Below are positions 8,626 to 19,759 of a stretch of 26,845 nt of DNA, in pieces. Under the pieces are notes generated by a model. The model did not search any database. It saw only the letters and a list, made by a program, of their open reading frames with translations, and was not told the DNA's origin. Source of the DNA: Nemertoderma westbladi (lineage: Eukaryota; Xenacoelomorpha; Nemertodermatida; Nemertodermatidae); contig JAUCBJ010003131.1 of assembly GCA_032718475.1 (NCBI GenBank), positions 64,001-90,845 of the forward strand. The letters run 5' to 3'. The translations under genes were made by a program, and so were the position numbers. Every line of letters starts with the position of its first letter. The stretch's first letter is position 1.

Positions 8626-11600
8626 ATATTAATGGCGGATAAGCCTTTATAGACCCCACCTCATATTAATGGCGGAGAAGCCTTTATAGACCCCACCTCA
8701 TATTAATGGCGGAGAAGCCTTTATAGACCCCACCTCATATTAATGGCGGAGAAGCCTTTATAGACCCCACCTCATATTAATGGCGGAGAAGCCTCTATAG
8801 ACCCCACCTCATATTAATGGCGGAGAAGCCTCTATAGACCCCACCTCATATTAATGGCGGAGAAGCCTTTATAGACCCCACCTCATATTAATGGCGGAGA
8901 AGCCTTTATAGACCCCACCTCATATTAATGGCGGAGAAGCCTTTATAGACCCCACCTCATATTAATGGCGGAGAAGCCTTTATAGACCCCACCTCATATT
9001 AATGGCGGAGAAGCCTTTATAGACCCCACCTCATATTAATGGCGGATAAGCCTTTAGACCCCACCTCATATTAATGGCGGAGAAGCCTTTATAGACCCCA
9101 CCTCATATTAATGGCGGATAAGCCTTTATAGACCCCACCTCATATTAATGGCGGAGAAGCCTTTATAGACCCCACCTCATATTAATGGCGGAGAAGCCTT
9201 TATAGACCCCACCTCATATTAATGGCGGAGAAGCCTTTATAGACCCCACCTCATATTAATGGCGGAGAAGCCTTTATAGACCCCACCTCATATTAATGGC
9301 GGAGAAGCCTTTATAGACCCCACCTCATATTAATGGCGGAGAAGCCTTTATAGACCCCACCTCATATTAATGGCGGATAAGCCTTTTAGACCCCACCTCA
9401 TATTAATGGCGGAGAAGCCTTTATAGACCCCACCTCATATTAATGGCGGAGAAGCCTTTATAGACCCCACCTCATATTAATGGCGGAGAACCCTTTATAG
9501 ACCCCACCTCATATTAATGGCGGATAAGCCTTTAGACCCCACCTCATATTAATGGCGGGGAAGCCTTTATAGACCCCACCTCATATTAATGGCGGAGAAG
9601 CCTTTATAGACCCCACCTCATATTAATGGCGGAGAAGCCTTTATAGACCCCACCTCATATTAATGGCGGAGAAGCCTTTATAGACCCCACCTCATATTAA
9701 TGGCGGAGAAGCCTTTATAGACCCCACCTCATATTAATGGCGGAGAAGCCTTTATAGACCCCACCTCATATTAATGGCGGATAAGCCTTTATAGACCCCA
9801 CCTCATATTAATGGCGGAGAAGCCTTTATAGACCCCACCTCATATTAATGGCGGAGAAGCCTTTATAGACCCCACCTCATATTAATGGCGGAGAAGCCTT
9901 TATAGACCCCACCTCATATTAATGGCGGAGAAGCCTTTATAGACCCCACCTCATATTAATGGCGGAGAAGCCTTTATAGACCCCACCTCATATTAATGGC
10001 GGAGAAGCCTTTATAGACCCCACCTCATATTAATGGCGGAGAAGCCTTTATAGACCCCACCTCATATTAATGGCGGAGAAGCCTTTATAGACCCCACCTC
10101 ATATTAATGGCGGAGAAGCCTTTATAGACCCCACCTCATATTAATGGCGGAGAAGCCTTTATAGACCCCACCTCATATTAATGGCGGAGAAGCCTTTATA
10201 GACCCCACCTCATATTAATGGCGGAGAAGCCTTTATAGACCCCACCTCATATTAATGGCGGAGAAGCCTTTATAGACCCCACCTCATATTAATGGCGGAG
10301 AAGCCTTTATAGACCCCACCTCATATTAATGGCGGAGAAGCCTTTATAGACCCCACCTCATATTAATGGCGGAGAAGCCTTTATAGACCCCACCTCATAT
10401 TAATGGCGGAGAAGCCTTTATAGACCCCACCTCATATTAATGGCGGAGAAGCCTTTATAGACCCCACCTCATATTAATGGCGGAGAAGCCTTTATAGACC
10501 CCACCTCATATTAATGGCGGAGAAGCCTTTATAGACCCCACCTCATATTAATGGCGGAGAAGCCTTTATAGACCCCACCTCATATTAATGGCGGAGAAGC
10601 CTTTATAGACCCCACCTCATATTAATGGCGGAGAAGCCTTTATAGACCCCACCTCATATTAATGGCGGAGAAGCCTTTATAGACCCCACCTCATATTAAT
10701 GGCGGAGAAGCCTTTATAGACCCCACCTCATATTAATGGCGGAGAAGCCTTATAGACCCCACCTCATATTAATGGCGGAGAAGCCTTTATAGACCCCACC
10801 TCATATTAATGGCGGAGAAGCCTTTATAGACCCCACCTCATATTAATGGCGGAGAAGCCTTTATAGACCCCACCTCATATTAATGGCGGAGAAGCCTTTA
10901 TAGACCCCACCTCATATTAATGGCGGAGAAGCCTTTATAGACCCCACCTCATATTAATGGCGGAGAAGCCTTTATAGACCCCACCTCATATTAATGGCGG
11001 AGAAGCCTTTATAGACCCCACCTCATATTAATGGCGGAGAAGCCTTTATAGACCCCACCTCATATTAATGGCGGAGAAGCCTTTATAGACCCCACCTCAT
11101 ATTAATGGCGGAGAAGCCTTTATAGACCCCACCTCATATTAATGGCGGAGAAGCCTTTATAGACCCCACCTCATATTAATGGCGGAGAAGCCTTTATAGA
11201 CCCCACCTCATATTAATGGCGGAGAAGCCTTTATAGACCCCACCTCATATTAATGGCGGAGAAGCCTTTATAGACCCCACCTCATATTAATGGCGGAGAA
11301 GCCTTTATAGACCCCACCTCATATTAATGGCGGAGAAGCCTTTATAGACCCCACCTCATATTAATGGCGGAGAAGCCTTTATAGACCCCACCTCATATTA
11401 ATGGCGGAGAAGCCTTTAGACCCCACCTCATATTAATGGCGGAGAAGCCTTTATAGACCCCACCTCATATTAATGGCGGAGAAGCCTTTATAGACCCCAC
11501 CTCATATTAATGGCGGAGAAGCCTTTATAGACCCCACCTCATATTAATGGCGGAGAAGCCTTTATAGACCCCACCTCATATTAATGGCGGAGAAGCCTTT

Positions 11601-13074
11601 ATAGACCCCACCTCATATTAATGGCGGAGAAGCCTTTATAGACCCCACCTCATATTAATGGCGGAGAAGCCTTTATAGACCCCACCTCATATTAATGGCG
11701 GAGAAGCCTTTATAGACCCCACCTCATATTAATGGCGGAGAAGCCTTTATAGACCCCACCTCATATTAATGGCGGAGAAGCCTTTATAGACCCCACCTCA
11801 TATTAATGGCGGAGAAGCCTTTATAGACCCCACCTCATATTAATGGCGGAGAAGCCTTTATAGACCCCACCTCATATTAATGGCGGAGAAGCCTTTATAG
11901 ACCCCACCTCATATTAATGGCGGAGAAGCCTTTATAGACCCCACCTCATATTAATGGCGGAGAAGCCTTTATAGACCCCACCTCATATTAATGGCGGAGA
12001 AGCCTTTATAGACCCCACCTCATATTAATGGCGGAGAAGCCTTTTAGACCCCACCTCATATTAATGGCGGAGAAGCCTTTATAAACCCCACCTCATATTA
12101 ATGGCGGAGAACCCTTTATAGACCCCACCTCATATTAATGGCAGAAGAGAAGCCTTTAGACCCCACCTCATATTAATGGCGGAGAAGCCTTTATAAACCC
12201 CACCTCATATTAATGCCGGAGAAGCCTTTATAGACCCCACCTCATATTAATGGCGAAGAAGCCTTTATAGACCCCACCTCATATTAATGGCGGAGAAGCC
12301 TTTATAGACCCCACCTCATATTAATGGCGGAGAAGCCTTTATAGACCCCACCTCATATTAATGGCGGAGAAGCCTTTATAGACCCCACCTCATATTAATG
12401 GCGGAGAAGCCTTTATAGACCCCACCTCATATTAATGGCGGAGAAGCCTTTATAGACCCCACCTCATATTAATGGCGGAGAAGCCTTTATAGACCCCACC
12501 TCATATTAATGGCGGAGAAGCCTTTATAGACCCCACCTCATATTAATGGCAGAAGAGAAGCCTTTAGACCCCACCTCATATTAATGGCGGAGAAGCCTTT
12601 ATAGACCCCACCTCATATTAATGGCGGATAAGCCTTTATAGACCCCACCTCATATTAATGGCGGAGAAGCCTTTATAGACCCCACCTCATATTAATGGCG
12701 GAGAAGCCTTTATAGACCCCACCTCATATTAATGGCGGAGAAGCCTCTATAGACCCCACCTCATATTAATGGCGGAGAAGCCTTTATAGACCCCACCTCA
12801 TATTAATGGCGGAGAAGCCTTTATAGACCCCACATCATATTAATGGCGGAGAAGCCTTTATAGACCCCACCTCATATTAATGGCGGAGAAGCCTTTATAG
12901 ACCCCACCTCATATTAATGGCGGAGAAGCCTTTATAGACCCCACATCATATTAATGGCGGAGAAGCCTTTATAGACCCCACCTCATATTAATGGCGGATA
13001 AGCCTTTATAGACCCCACCTCATATTAATGGCGGAGAAGCCTTTATAGACCCCACCTCATATTAATGGCGGATA
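8626..13074. repeat. Satellite, 37-bp unit, about 120 copies
   Basis: Direct repeat of CATATTAATGGCGGAGAAGC followed by CTTTATAGACCCCACCT, 37 bp, over 4.4 kb. The centre (about 9.8-12.0 kb) is nearly invariant, and variants sit mostly toward the two ends (GGATAAGC, CCTCTATAG, CTTTAGACC, CATCATATT, AACCCTTT). A rare unit with gcagaagagaag occurs twice (about 12137 and 12549), a sign of block duplication near the right end. No frame is open for long because 37 is not a multiple of 3. Each unit does carry a six-codon ATG frame ending in TAG. The array sits just upstream of the minus-strand gene. Confidence 0.98.
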
Positions 13075-13267
13075 TTAAAAAAATTGTATTATACATGAAA
13101 CAAGATAAAGCATATTATAAAGTTAATACATAAACCACCCCCAATGTCGCAATGTCGTAATGAAAACCCTATAATTATTTTCCGGTCAGTCAGTCAGTTG
13201 CGTGCAGTTAGTTTTTCGATAAATTTGATGTACTCTTATGTTTATTCATTCTCTGTAACTTGAGGTA

Positions 13268-13840
13268 TCCCCGTACTGATTCCCCGCACTGAACTCCCCG
13301 CACTGATTCCCCGTACTGATTCCCCGCACTGATTCCCCGCACTGATTCCCCGCACTGATTCCCCGCACTGATTCCCCGCACTGATTCCCCGCACTGATTC
13401 CCCGCACTGAACTCCCCGCACTGAACTCCGCGCACTGATTCCCCGCACTGAACTCCCCGCACTGATTCCCCGCACTGATTCCCCGCACTGATTCCCCGCA
13501 CTGATTCCCCGCACTGATTCCCCGCACTGATTCCCCGCACTGATTCCCCGCACTGATTCCCCGCACTGATTCCCCGCACTGATTCCCCGCACTGATTCCC
13601 CGCACTGATTCCCCGCACTGATTCCCCGCACTGATTCCCCGCACTGATTCCCCGCACTGATTCCCCGCACTGATTCCCCGCACTGATTCCCCGCACTGAT
13701 TCCCCGCACTGATTCCCCGCACTGATTCCCCGCACTGATTCCCCGCACTGATTCCCCGCACTGATTCCCCGCACTGATTCCCCGCACTGATTCCCCGCAC
13801 TGATTCCCCGCACTGATTCCCCGCACTGATTCCCCGTACT
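13268..13840. repeat. Minisatellite, 13-bp unit, about 44 copies
   Basis: Direct repeat of CACTGATTCCCCG with a few 14-bp variants (GAACTCCCCG) around 13290 and 13407-13455. The unit has no stop in any minus-strand frame, so three overlapping open frames of about 190-215 codons appear. They are periodic artefacts with a 13-residue period and are not called as genes. The right end passes into the inverted 21-bp array through ccgtacttagttccaat, as if the two repeats recombined at a shared gtactTAG/gaactTAG stretch. Confidence 0.97.
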
Positions 13841-14312
13841 TAGTTCCAATTTAAGCCTCATGCGAATTTAGTTCCAATTTTGGCGAATTTAGTTCCAATT
13901 TTGGCGAATTTAGTTCCAATTTAGGCGAACTTAGTTCCAATAACTAGAGAAAAACGAAATCGAATTTAGTTCCAATGTAAGCGAATTTAGTTCCAATGGA
14001 TGCGAACTTAGTTCCAATGCAAGCGAATTTAGTTCCAATGGATGCGAATTTAGTTCCAATGAATGCGAATTTAGTTCCAATGGATGCGAATTTAGTTCCA
14101 ATGGATGCGAATTTAGTTCCAATGGATGCGAACTTAGTTCCAATGGATGCGAATTTAGTTCCAATGAATGCGAATTTAGTTCCAATGGATGCGAATTTAG
14201 TTCCAATGGATGCGAATTTAGTTCCAATGGATGCGAACTTAGTTCCAATGGATGCGAACTTAGTTCCAGTGCAAGCGAATTTAGTTCCAATGGAAGCGAA
14301 TTTAGTTCCAAT
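13841..14312 (+). repeat. Left inverted arm: 21-bp tandem repeat
   Basis: About 20 units of GCGAATTTAGTTCCAATGGAT with variants (GCAA, GAAT, TTTTG linkers and GAACTTAG in place of GAATTTAG). The outer four units are more diverged and their spacing varies. The core is itself nearly palindromic (GAACTTAGTTC). Open frames on both strands here (117-144 codons, seven-residue period) are repeat artefacts. Confidence 0.95.
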
Positions 14313-14830
14313 GTTTCAGGTGTGGGGCGAGCCACGTAGTTGGTGAAGAATCTGTTTAATACCACTATTAGGTGGATGGTTAAATAATAATTGTAAATAA
14401 CTAACCCAAAACGCCCAACCTCCTAACCAAAACAATCTTATCCCAAACAACGCCCAACCTCTTAACCCAAACAATTCAATTAAATTCATTTATATTTAAT
14501 CATTTAAAATGATATTCATTGTAAAAAAACAACGCCCAAGCTCTTAACCCAAACTACGCCCAACCTCCTAACCCAAACTACGCCCAACCTCATAACCCAA
14601 ACTACGCCCAACCTCATAACCCAAACAACTGGTAAATATTGTATTTCGTGTGAAAATGGCACAATGTGCATGACTTGAGTATATAATACTATACAGACTC
14701 AGTCAGTCAGTATCAGTATACTCGTGATTAATATATATTTACAATTATTGTTGACCCTGACCCAAATAGTGGCAATACGCAATAGGCTTCGCCTACTACA
14801 TGGCTATCCCCACGATTGAAACATGTACCC
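14313..14830. other. Spacer of the foldback-like element, with G-rich 24-bp repeat
   Basis: It starts and ends with the 35-bp inverted segments. Between them are six copies of a motif ACGCCCAACCTCCTAACCCA (24-bp period in the last four; starts at about 14411, 14450, 14532, 14556, 14580 and 14604). On the minus strand these give regularly spaced GGG tracts such as TTTGGGTTAGGAGGTTGGGC, which resemble degenerate telomere repeats and could fold as a G-quadruplex. There is no coding frame of note. Confidence 0.6.
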
Positions 14831-15259
14831 ATTGGAACTAAATTCGCTTCCATTGGAACTAAATTCTCATGCATTGGAACTAAATTCGCTTCCATTGGAA
14901 CGAAATTCGCATGCATTGGAACTAAATTCGCTTCCATTGGTACTAAATTCGCTTCCATTGGTACTAAATTCGCTTCCATTGGTACTAAATTCGCATGCAT
15001 TGAAATGAAACTAAATTCGCATGCATTGGAACTAAATTCGCATCCATTGGAAATAAGTTCGTTTTGATATTCTGGGATTGGAACTAAGTTCGCCTTCGCC
15101 TCGATTGGAACTAAAAGTTCGCTTTGTAAAATTTATTTTGGAACTAAATTCGTTTCAATTGGAACTAAATTCGTTTCAATTGGAACTAAGTTCGCATTTG
15201 AAAATGTGCGATTGGAACTAAGTTCGCATTTGAAAATGTGCGATTGGAACTAAGTTCGT
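14831..15259 (-). repeat. Right inverted arm: 21-bp tandem repeat
   Basis: Units read ATTGGAACTAAATTCGCTTCC on the plus strand, the reverse complement of the left arm's family. About nine regular 21-bp units lie next to the spacer. Outward the units diverge and lengthen, ending with two 32-bp copies containing gcatttgaaaatgtgc (15187-15245). More divergence outward than inward is seen in both arms. Confidence 0.93.
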
Positions 15260-15264
15260 GCTAC

Positions 15265-16164
15265 CCCCTGCACTGCATAATATTCGTCATCAAGGTAATC
15301 ATTTTGGTCTACCGATAAAACAGGAGACACATTTTGTGTCACAAACCACCATCTACAACACAAAAGAAGTTACTACTACCTCTGGCAGCTGTCAATTCCA
15401 GCACAATACATTGCCTTACAAATACAAGTGAACAGAACGCTGTATTTTTATTATTGTGAAAAAATAAAAAGATTAAAACTTACCGCTATTAAATATTTTG
15501 GGTTAATTAATTAATTTGACACCCAGGTGTAGAGAAGTGTGCAAATAATTGTATCAATTTACTTGTTCTAATAACAACAACAAATAATAACTTTCCAATA
15601 AAACTTTTAACAATAAAACTGTTAGCAAATTTAAAAGGTTCTAAAGTGACAAAATTTAGAGCACTTATAGTCGAGTCATAAAGACGTCGTATGTTGTCAT
15701 TGGCTAAATAATAGAGGGCCTCCTAAACTGTTCCCCATCTAACTGGCTTACTGGGAAATCCCTTGGCCAATGATAGTGTACCTCAATCACAAAGCTTCGG
15801 TAATTTACCTAACATCAATGAATAATGATGTATAATACCGACTTGCATTGAAAACCCCGTCGTAGTTATTCCTAGTGAATGAACAACATGGTTCTCAACC
15901 TTTAGCCCACCACGAGAGCTACAAACATGTAAATATAAAAAACTTATATAGAACACTATTTCAACCTATAAGATGCATAATATAATTAGCACGAATGTAG
16001 AGACTGTTGCTACTGTACAGTACTGGCATATGCTGAGGGAGTAAAGACCTGGAGGATTAAAGGTAACAGGCGAGAGTCAAGAGAGAGGAGCCTTTAGGTC
16101 GCTTCTGGTGTTTTCGTGTTTCACTTTTACCATTAACTTTACGTACTATTTTAACAATATACTA
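15265..16164. other. Low-copy region, no confident gene
   Basis: No long open frame. On the minus strand an acceptor-like tcttttgtgttgtag (15367-15353) opens 30 codons that run to the end of the foldback-like element. A perfect GTAAGT donor lies at 15482-15477. These are discussed in the findings. The rest is AT-rich and unremarkable. Confidence 0.35.
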
Positions 16165-17753
16165 CAGTTAGTACCTGGTGGTACCACGTCACTCAGTACA
16201 ACGACCGGTTCAGTTAGTACCTGGTGGTGCCACGTCACTGAGTACAACGACTGGTTCGGTTAGTACCTGGTGGTGCCACGTCACTGAGTACAACGACCGG
16301 TTCGGTTAGTACCTGATGGTGCCACGTCACTGAGTACAACGACTGGTTCGGTTAGTACCTGGTGGTGCCACGTCACTGAGTACAACGACCGGTTCGGTTA
16401 GTACCTGATGGTGCCACGTCACTGAGTACAACGACCGGTTCAGTTAGTACCTGGTGGTGCCACGTCACTGAGTACAACGACCGGTTCAGTTAGTACCTGG
16501 TGGTGCCACGTCACTGAGTACAACGACCGGTTCAGTTAGTACCTGGTGGTGCCACGTCACTGAGTACAGCGACCGGTTTAGTTAGTACCTGGTGTTGCCA
16601 CGTCACTGAGTACAACGACCGGTTCAGTTAGTACCTGGTGGTGCCACGTCACTGAGTACAACGACCGGTTCAGTTAGTACCTGGTGGTGCCACGTCACTG
16701 AGTACAACGACCGGTTCAGTTAGTACCTGGTGGTGCCACGTCACTGAGTACAACGACCGGTTCAGTTAGTCACTGAGTACAACGACCGGTTCAGTTAGTA
16801 CCTGGTGGTGCCACGTCACTGAGTACAACGACCGGTTCAGTTAGTACCTGGTGGTGCCACATCACTGAGTACAGCGACCGGTTCAGTTAGTACCTGGTGG
16901 TGCCACGTCACTGAGTACAACGACCGGTTCAGTTAGTACCTGGTGGTGCCACGTCACTGAGTACAACGACCGGTTCAGTTAGTACCTGGTGGTGCCATGT
17001 CACTGAGTACAACGACCGGTTCAGTTAGTACCTGGTGGTGCCACGTCACTGAGTACAACGACTGATTCGGTTAGTACCTGGTGGTGCCACGTCACTGAGT
17101 ACAACGACCGGTTCAGTTAGTACCTGGTGGTGCCACGTCACTGAGTACAACGACTGATTCGGTTAGTACCTGGTGGTGCCACGTCACTGAGTACAGCGAC
17201 CGGTTCAGTTAGTACCTGGTGGTGCCACGTCACTGAGTACAACGACCGGTTCAGTTAGTACCTGGTGGTGCCACGTCACTGAGTACAGCGACCGGTTCAG
17301 TTAGTACCTGGTGGTGCCACGTCACTGAGTACAACGACCGGTTCAGTTAGTAGAGCTGGTGGTGCCACGTCACTGAGTACAACGACCGGTTCAGTTAGTA
17401 CCTGGTGGTGCCACGTCACTGAGTACAACGACTGGTTCGGTTAGTACCTGGTGGTGCCACGTCACTGAGTACAACGACCGGTTCAGTTAGTACCTGGTGG
17501 TGCCACGTCACTGAGTACAACGACTGGTTCGGTTAGTACCTGGTGGTGCCACGTCACTGAGTACAACGACCGGTTCGGTTAGTACCTGATGGTGCCACGT
17601 CACTGAGTACAACGACCGGTTCAGTTAGTACCTGGTGGTGCCACGTCACTGAGTACAACGACTGATTCGGTTAGTACCTGGTGGTGCCACGTCACTGAGT
17701 ACAACGACCGGTTCAGTTAGTACCTGGTGGTGCCACGTCACTGAGTACAACGA
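16165..17753. repeat. Satellite, 46-bp unit, about 34 copies
   Basis: Direct repeat of TTCAGTTAGTACCTGGTGGT followed by GCCACGTCACTGAGTACAAC and GACCGG. Variant positions include GACTGGTTCGG for GACCGGTTCAG, CTGATGG for CTGGTGG and ACAGCG for ACAACG. Variants recur in blocks (for example the GACTGGTTCGG and CTGATGG units at 16240-16430 and again at 17430-17600), which implies block duplication. One unit near 16770 lacks acctggtggtgccacgt. Each unit carries TGACGTGG on the minus strand. Confidence 0.97.
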
Positions 17754-18960
17754 CGTGTTTGAGTGCCCAGTTTTTGTTAAGCTGTTAACTCTAAGAAACT
17801 AACTTGGGAACTGTATAAATATTACTCAAAGCTCAGATAATAATAACAATATAACATATTTTCTGGTAGTGAATGCATTTATACGTAATCTTCATAAGTG
17901 GCTATGATCGTTTCTAAAGACCGTAAATTTGAAAACTTGAGACAAAACCTAAATCATCTTTCTGGGTTTATTAAATAAATACAACAAATATTTACTGTTA
18001 ACTTACAAAAGTCAGTGGATAAAGGTCACGCTATCGCTTACAATTGCTAGGATGGTGGTACGTAGGCCTACCTACCAAACAGCATTATCATTAGGCCTAT
18101 GTAGATTATCAGATTGTGTTGCCACCCGTTAATATAAAGAAGGGTCCTACTAAACTCCCAAAATATCCCAAAAAAAACCAAAAGAACACGATAGAACCCA
18201 AAAAAACCTAAATTTGTTATGAACATTAGATTTTACTTCCAAATCTGCTGCAGATGTCCTTTTGCCCAGATTTTCAGCCACTTGTGTTTGAATATATTCT
18301 TCGAATTACCTAACCTAACTGATCTAAACCCGGCCTTATAGAATACTGCTGACATTCTACTGTAAGTTACTTGTTAAGTTACACAGAAAACCTCAAGCAC
18401 GAAGCACACAGTAGTGGAAGGCTACTAATAACTACGAAATGCCGGCAGATTATTAACGAATCAGCTTTATAATCTTGCAGCGTAGCAGGGCCTCTTCTAT
18501 GCGGCTTGGAGGGGGCATCTAAATCTGAAAATAACCGATAAGTGTATGAGTAATCGGAAAGTATTATTCCATAAAAAAAGGAATTCAGACATTTCGCCAT
18601 CTAGCTGAAGACTGTTGAATAGATGGTGTTTAAAAGTCTCTAAAAAATCGAAAGTTTTGCGCTCATTGATGCCTACAAATTTAAACTTTTTTATTTAAAC
18701 TTTCTTTAAATTTAAACAGCTTTAAATCCGACAAAGTTGGATCCCCAGCCACTCCCTAACTGTGTCAATGCGTAAAGGCTCTGCAAACTTTGTGGCTCGC
18801 CCCACATAAGACAAGAGTGAAAACAAATAACTCAAATCAAACATTAGGCTACGATACCTTATACTAAATCAGTCGCAGTCTCGAGAAATGCAAGATTTTG
18901 GTTTAGATACATATTGGTTATATAATATTACAGTAGGCCTACTGTCACAGAAGATAGCTT
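17754..18960. other. Low-copy region with TAGGCCTA motifs, no confident gene
   Basis: AT-rich sequence. A minus-strand frame of 73 codons (18600-18379) is not recognisable. It contains a good acceptor (ggttattttcag) in its interior, so it is more likely intron and exon pieces or chance than one protein. A 15-bp match to the foldback spacer edge (TGTGGCTCGCCCCAC) lies at about 18790. Three copies of TAGGCCTA occur in this stretch. Confidence 0.35.
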
Positions 18961-19170
18961 TTCCAACCAAAAAGAATAAACGTTTTCTTTAGCAATACAG
19001 GGAAAGGAGCAGGTTACAGAGACGGCCTTATCTAACCAAAACAATATTCCGGTAAGAATACAGGGAAAGGAGTAAGTATCATATGCTTGTTTTTCTAACC
19101 AAAAAAAAAACTACAGTATCTCATTACCAATTGAGAGAAAAGAGCAATTTACAGAGTAGGTTATTTAAAA
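18961..19170 (+). repeat. Second locus of the dispersed 67-bp repeat, 3 copies
   Basis: Three decayed units with aaccaaaa..., then cagggaaaggagcaggttac or close variants, in the same orientation as 6741-7212. The shared downstream flank tactaaaattctgaaataa follows at about 19182. Confidence 0.75.
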
Positions 19171-19521
19171 CATACCACAGTACTAAAATTCTGAAATAAT
19201 TAATTTTTTAGTAAATATAAATAATAGTCACATTTCCAATGCCAAGACGTAGCATTTGCCTTAACGCTGCAGATGGTTTCTTGTCGCCCTATTCTTGCGT
19301 TGCAAGTAACTGACGCAATCTGCGGTTGTCGGTATCTGCCAAATGCGAAAAAAAATGCGATTTTTGATACTTTTTAAAGTTTATAGACATACTAGCAGGC
19401 AATACCCGAGGCATGTTACCCGGTATTTCCCGCTACCGGCATAGGCCTACTGGCGTACTGGTACCGGAATAGGCCTACTGACGTACCGGTACTTTTCGAA
19501 AAGTGGCCTATAACGACCACG

Positions 19522-19524
<3 letters not shown>

Positions 19525-19557
<33 letters not shown>
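19525..19557 (+). repeat. (GA)n microsatellite
   Basis: An uninterrupted GA dinucleotide run of 33 nt. Confidence 0.97.
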
Positions 19558-19559
<2 letters not shown>

Positions 19560-19570
19560 ATTTGCATGGA

Positions 19571-19715
19571 GCCCTACTGTTACCTCCCAGTGCCAGACTA
19601 GCCCTCTGGCTACCCATTCGGATTCACAACAAGCCCTCCAGTGACATTAGGCCCTACGGTTACAGGTAATGATAGGGCGCAAGCCCTATGGTACCTATTG
19701 TGGCCCTATAGCTAC
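19571..19715 (+). repeat. Decayed repeat of GCCCTAYGGYTAC
   Basis: Six degenerate copies beginning at 19571, 19601, 19633, 19651, 19683 and 19703, each gccct followed by a variant of aTGGTTAC. Spacing alternates between about 31 and 19 bp, so this is an old or compound array. Confidence 0.45.
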
Positions 19716-19759
19716 TTGTGATATTTATAGCTTTTCATTGGCTGTTAGTTCTATTATTG

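Larger units (their letters stand above)
13833..15264. mobile_element. Foldback-like element with long inverted arms made of tandem repeats
   Basis: Two 21-bp arrays built on GCGAATTTAGTTCCAATGGA face each other (13841-14312 and, in reverse complement, 14831-15259) around a 0.5-kb spacer. The inversion extends past the arrays: 14313-14347 matches the reverse complement of 14787-14821 at 27 of 35 positions without gaps. Long inverted arms built of short direct repeats are the hallmark of foldback-type DNA elements. No transposase is present, so it would be non-autonomous. The right outer end reads GGGGGTAGCACGAACTTAG on the minus strand. The left outer end merges with the 13-bp array, so no target-site duplication can be read. 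Two independent inverted minisatellites remain the alternative. Confidence 0.5.

Noticed and set aside
13208-13861. Three overlapping minus frames of 184-217 codons (GNQCGESVRGISA period)
   Set aside because: A stop-free 13-bp unit leaves all three frames open at once, which argues against coding. There is no non-repeat domain.
13931-15067. Frames with LELNSHP or NLVPMDA periods in the inverted 21-bp arrays
   Set aside because: The unit is a multiple of three and stop-free on both strands, and the same peptides appear on opposite strands of the two arms.
13841-15259. Heat-shock or steroid-receptor elements in GAACTTAGTTC
   Set aside because: The spacing of the half-sites fits neither the nGAAnnTTCn nor the GnACAnnnTGTnC consensus.
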